Assembly (NCBI RefSeq): GCF_030525755.1 | Contig: NZ_JAUNEC010000010.1 | Span: forward strand, 1 to 41,521 | DNA: 41,521 bases | Direction: 5' to 3' | From: Alysiella sp. | GTDB taxonomy: Bacteria > Pseudomonadota > Gammaproteobacteria > Burkholderiales > Neisseriaceae | Part shown: in pieces, positions 39,369 to 41,521 of the stretch | How the letters are laid out: each line of letters opens with the position of its first letter | Position numbering within the stretch: the first letter of the stretch is position 1 | The notes under the pieces: generated by a model | What the model saw: only the letters and a program-made list of their open reading frames with translations | What the model was told of the DNA's origin: nothing | The model's database searches: none | Made by a program: the position numbers and the translations under genes

Positions 39369-41276
39369 TTGGGAATCAATAAATTGGATAATTTAACCGT
39401 TCAAAAAGTCAGCAATCTCCTCTACTGGGGCATGAATTATTATCAAGCTAATGAAGCTGGCGAGATGACCGTCTGCCCCAATCCAGAGCAGCCTGAAAAT
39501 CAGATTTCGTTGGTGGCACTCACACAACACGTTCAACAACATCATCAAGCCCATTTGCCGATTTTGTTTTGTTTTCCGCAAATTTTGCAACACCGTTTGC
39601 GAGCCATCAATCAAGCGTTTGCCAATGCGCGCGCGGAATTTGGTTATCGTGGCGATTATTGCTTGGTGTACCCGATTAAGGTCAATCAACACCGCCGCGT
39701 GATTGAAAGCCTGATTCACAGCAAACAGCCACATGGTTTGGAAGCAGGCTCCAAAGCCGAATTGATGGCGGTGTTGGCACACGCAGGCACCACCCAAACG
39801 CTCATCGTCTGCAACGGCTACAAAGACCGCGAATACATTCGTTTTGCCTTAATGGGCGAGAAATTGGGTCATCAAGTGTATTTGGTCATTGAAAAGCTGT
39901 CTGAAATTCAAATGGTTTTGGAAGAAGCGGCAAAAATTGGTGTAAAACCGCGTTTGGGGGTACGGGCGCGTTTGGCATCGCAAGGTTCGGGCAAATGGCA
40001 GGCTTCGGGTGGCGATAAATCCAAATTTGGTTTGTCCGCTTCACAAGTTTTGCATTTGGTTAATGTATTGAAAGAGCAAGACAATTTAGATTGTTTACAA
40101 TTATTGCATTTCCATTTGGGTTCACAACTGGGCAACATTCGTGATGTGGCGACAGGCGTGCGCGAATCGGCACGTTTTTATGTGGAATTGCACAAATTGG
40201 GCGTGAACATTCGCTGCTTTGATGTGGGCGGCGGCTTGGGCGTGGATTACGAAGGCAATCGCACCCAATCCGATTGTTCCGTGAATTATGGTTTGAATGA
40301 ATACGCCAGCACGGTGGTGTGGGGCATTGGTCAGGCTTGCGAAGAATACGGTTTGCCACACCCAACGATTATCACAGAAAGCGGACGCGGCATCACGGCA
40401 CATCATGCGGTTTTGGTGGCAAATGTGATTGGCGTGGAACGCTACAAAGCCGAACAACTGCAAGCCCCTGCCCCCGAAGACCCACGCGTTTTACACAGCA
40501 TGTGGGAAACGTGGACGGATATTTTCGCCTCACGCGAAAAACGTTCGCTGCGTAGCTGGATACACGAAAGCCAGTTTGATTTATCAGATGTGCATAATCA
40601 GTACAATGTGGGTTTGTTGAGTTTGCAACAACGCGCTTGGGCAGAGCAGTTGTATTTGAATATTTGCCACCAAGTTGGCGAATTATTTAATGCAAAACAC
40701 CGTTCGCACCGCACGATTATTGACGAATTGCAAGAACGGTTTGCCGATAAATTGTATGTCAATTTTTCGCTGTTTCAATCGCTGCCTGACGCTTGGGGCA
40801 TAGACCAATTATTCCCAGTTTGCCCGATTACGCAGTTGAATCAGCCTGTTGCCCGCAGAGCGGTGTTGTTGGACATCACTTGCGATTCAGACGGCACGGT
40901 AGACCATTACATTGACGGCGATGGCATTGCCACCACCATGCCCATGCCCGATTACCCCGAAGACAATCCGCCATTATTGGGTTTTTTCATGGTGGGCGCG
41001 TATCAGGAAATTTTGGGCAATATGCACAATTTGTTTGGCGACACCACAACGGTTGATGTGTGGTTGCACGACAACAATCGCTTTGAAATCAGCGATTACG
41101 ACAAAGGCAACACGGTGGCGGATATGTTGGAATATGTGTATCAAGACCCCAAAGTCTTGTTGCAACGTTACCGCGAGCAAATTGAACATTCGGATTTACC
41201 TGCTTCACAAGCGATTGCGTTTTTGAAAGAATTAGAAGCAGGATTAAATGGTTATACTTATTTGGAAGACGAGTGA
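39369..41276 (+). CDS. speA: Biosynthetic arginine decarboxylase
   Basis: PLP enzyme converting arginine to agmatine, the first step of the arginine route to putrescine. 635 residues from a TTG at 39369. A TTG at 39384 has a better Shine-Dalgarno (GGGA, nine bases upstream), and the first ATG lies inside the conserved YWGMNYY block, so a non-ATG start is needed. The match to E. coli SpeA is very strong: LFCFPQILQHRLR, YPIKVNQHRRVIESL (PLP lysine 104), GLEAGSKAELMAVLAHAG, RLGVRARLASQGSGKWQ, LLHFHLGSQ, CFDVGGGLGVDYEG, CDSDGTVDHYIDGDGIATTMPMP and LGFFMVGAYQEILGNMHNLFGD. speB (agmatinase) is not visible. Confidence 0.97.
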   Translation: MGINKLDNLTVQKVSNLLYWGMNYYQANEAGEMTVCPNPEQPENQISLVALTQHVQQHHQAHLPILFCFPQILQHRLRAINQAFANARAEFGYRGDYCLVYPIKVNQHRRVIESLIHSKQPHGLEAGSKAELMAVLAHAGTTQTLIVCNGYKDREYIRFALMGEKLGHQVYLVIEKLSEIQMVLEEAAKIGVKPRLGVRARLASQGSGKWQASGGDKSKFGLSASQVLHLVNVLKEQDNLDCLQLLHFHLGSQLGNIRDVATGVRESARFYVELHKLGVNIRCFDVGGGLGVDYEGNRTQSDCSVNYGLNEYASTVVWGIGQACEEYGLPHPTIITESGRGITAHHAVLVANVIGVERYKAEQLQAPAPEDPRVLHSMWETWTDIFASREKRSLRSWIHESQFDLSDVHNQYNVGLLSLQQRAWAEQLYLNICHQVGELFNAKHRSHRTIIDELQERFADKLYVNFSLFQSLPDAWGIDQLFPVCPITQLNQPVARRAVLLDITCDSDGTVDHYIDGDGIATTMPMPDYPEDNPPLLGFFMVGAYQEILGNMHNLFGDTTTVDVWLHDNNRFEISDYDKGNTVADMLEYVYQDPKVLLQRYREQIEHSDLPASQAIAFLKELEAGLNGYTYLEDE

Positions 41277-41312
41277 TTTTTCAGGCTGCCTTCTTTGAGA
41301 TGCCACCATCTA

Positions 41313-41407
41313 CCCCCTCTCCTATGGGAGAGGGCTGGGGAGAGGGAAAAATCGTTGAACATTGACAGCTTTACCCTCTCCCTAACCCTCTCCCACAGGA
41401 GAGGGGA
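41313..41407. repeat. REP-like long inverted repeat, copy B
   Basis: 95 bases. Arm one (CCCCTCTCCTATGGGAGAGG then GCTGGGGAGAGGG) and arm two (CCCTCTCCCTAACCCTCTCC then CACAGGAGAGGGG) are imperfect inverses around about 28 unrelated bases. Same size and layout as copy A (4448-4541). Confidence 0.8.
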
Positions 41408-41490
41408 TAGGTAGGCAAAAATTATTAGGGTAGTAATCAAGTTGCCTGAAAATATGCACGAAACAAATTTTTCACAAAAAGGAACACAAA

Positions 41491-41521
41491 ATGACTTTGA
41501 CCACCTTAAATGGACAAACCG
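41491..41521 (+). CDS. Start of an unidentified gene (cut by window edge)
   Basis: ATG at 41491 follows AAAAAGGA with suitable spacing and reads MTLTTLNGQT up to the window end. Ten residues are too few to assign a family. It lies downstream of speA but is separated by the REP-like element and a DUS fragment. Confidence 0.5.
   Translation, partial: MTLTTLNGQT

Noticed and set aside
1..41521. tRNA or rRNA genes
   Set aside because: No cloverleaf with a GGTTCRA-type T arm and acceptor stem was seen on either strand, nor any rRNA signature. A tRNAscan-type search would settle this.

Overview
The window is a stretch of bacterial chromosome from the family Neisseriaceae. It is AT-leaning and carries dozens of copies of a DNA uptake sequence (DUS) with the core GCCTGAA, mostly AGGCTGCCTGAA and AGGCAGCCTGAA. 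These are the variants described for Simonsiella- and Kingella-type species. Three copies of an Eikenella-like variant (TTCAGGTAGCCT) are also present. The gene set (EF-P with Arg32, smg next to topA, hisZ near purA) fits this family. The genus is an inference; the Kingella/Simonsiella/Alysiella group is the best guess. I found no rRNA, tRNA, CRISPR array, prophage or intact insertion sequence.

Layout. 1-4353, minus strand: the N-terminal part of ubiD, a small membrane protein, a DUF1176 secreted protein, hemW and gcvH. 4354-5972: a REP-like inverted repeat, gcvT, and upstream of it a tandem glycine riboswitch with a terminator-type expression platform. 6024-11077: efp, an acyl-CoA dehydrogenase-like gene (minus), uvrB and a possible SUKH/SMI1-type orphan gene. 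11078-13570: repeats, cmk (minus), queA and a glutaredoxin-like gene. 13571-18765, minus: secF, secD, yajC, mscL and uraA. 18915-22702: smg, a decayed secreted-protein gene, two palindromic mini-elements and topA. 22789-25223: a Sel1-type lipoprotein, a gene remnant and murA. 25499-30040: hisZ, an accessory island (MmcQ/YjbR protein, a nuclease-like gene interrupted by a C12 tract, an Imm22-like gene) and purA. 30131-41521: tamB, a small unknown gene, a 1279-residue FAD/Fe-S oxidoreductase, a Moco-carrier/SLOG protein, a DUF1653 protein, speA, a second copy of the REP-like repeat, and the first codons of another gene.

Most genes are housekeeping: glycine cleavage, Sec export, nucleotide and cofactor metabolism, DNA repair and topology, and cell-wall synthesis. 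The most interesting locus is 27151-28202. There a 12-C homopolymer puts a 5' coding segment out of frame with a zinc-ribbon plus PD-(D/E)XK nuclease-like protein. This looks like a phase-variable switch now in the OFF state, and an orphan immunity-like gene follows. A second theme is how far the DUS has been built into function. It forms terminators, supplies stop codons, sits directly before start codons, fills a promoter spacer and a riboswitch stem, and encodes recurrent Ser-Gly-Ser turns in TamB.
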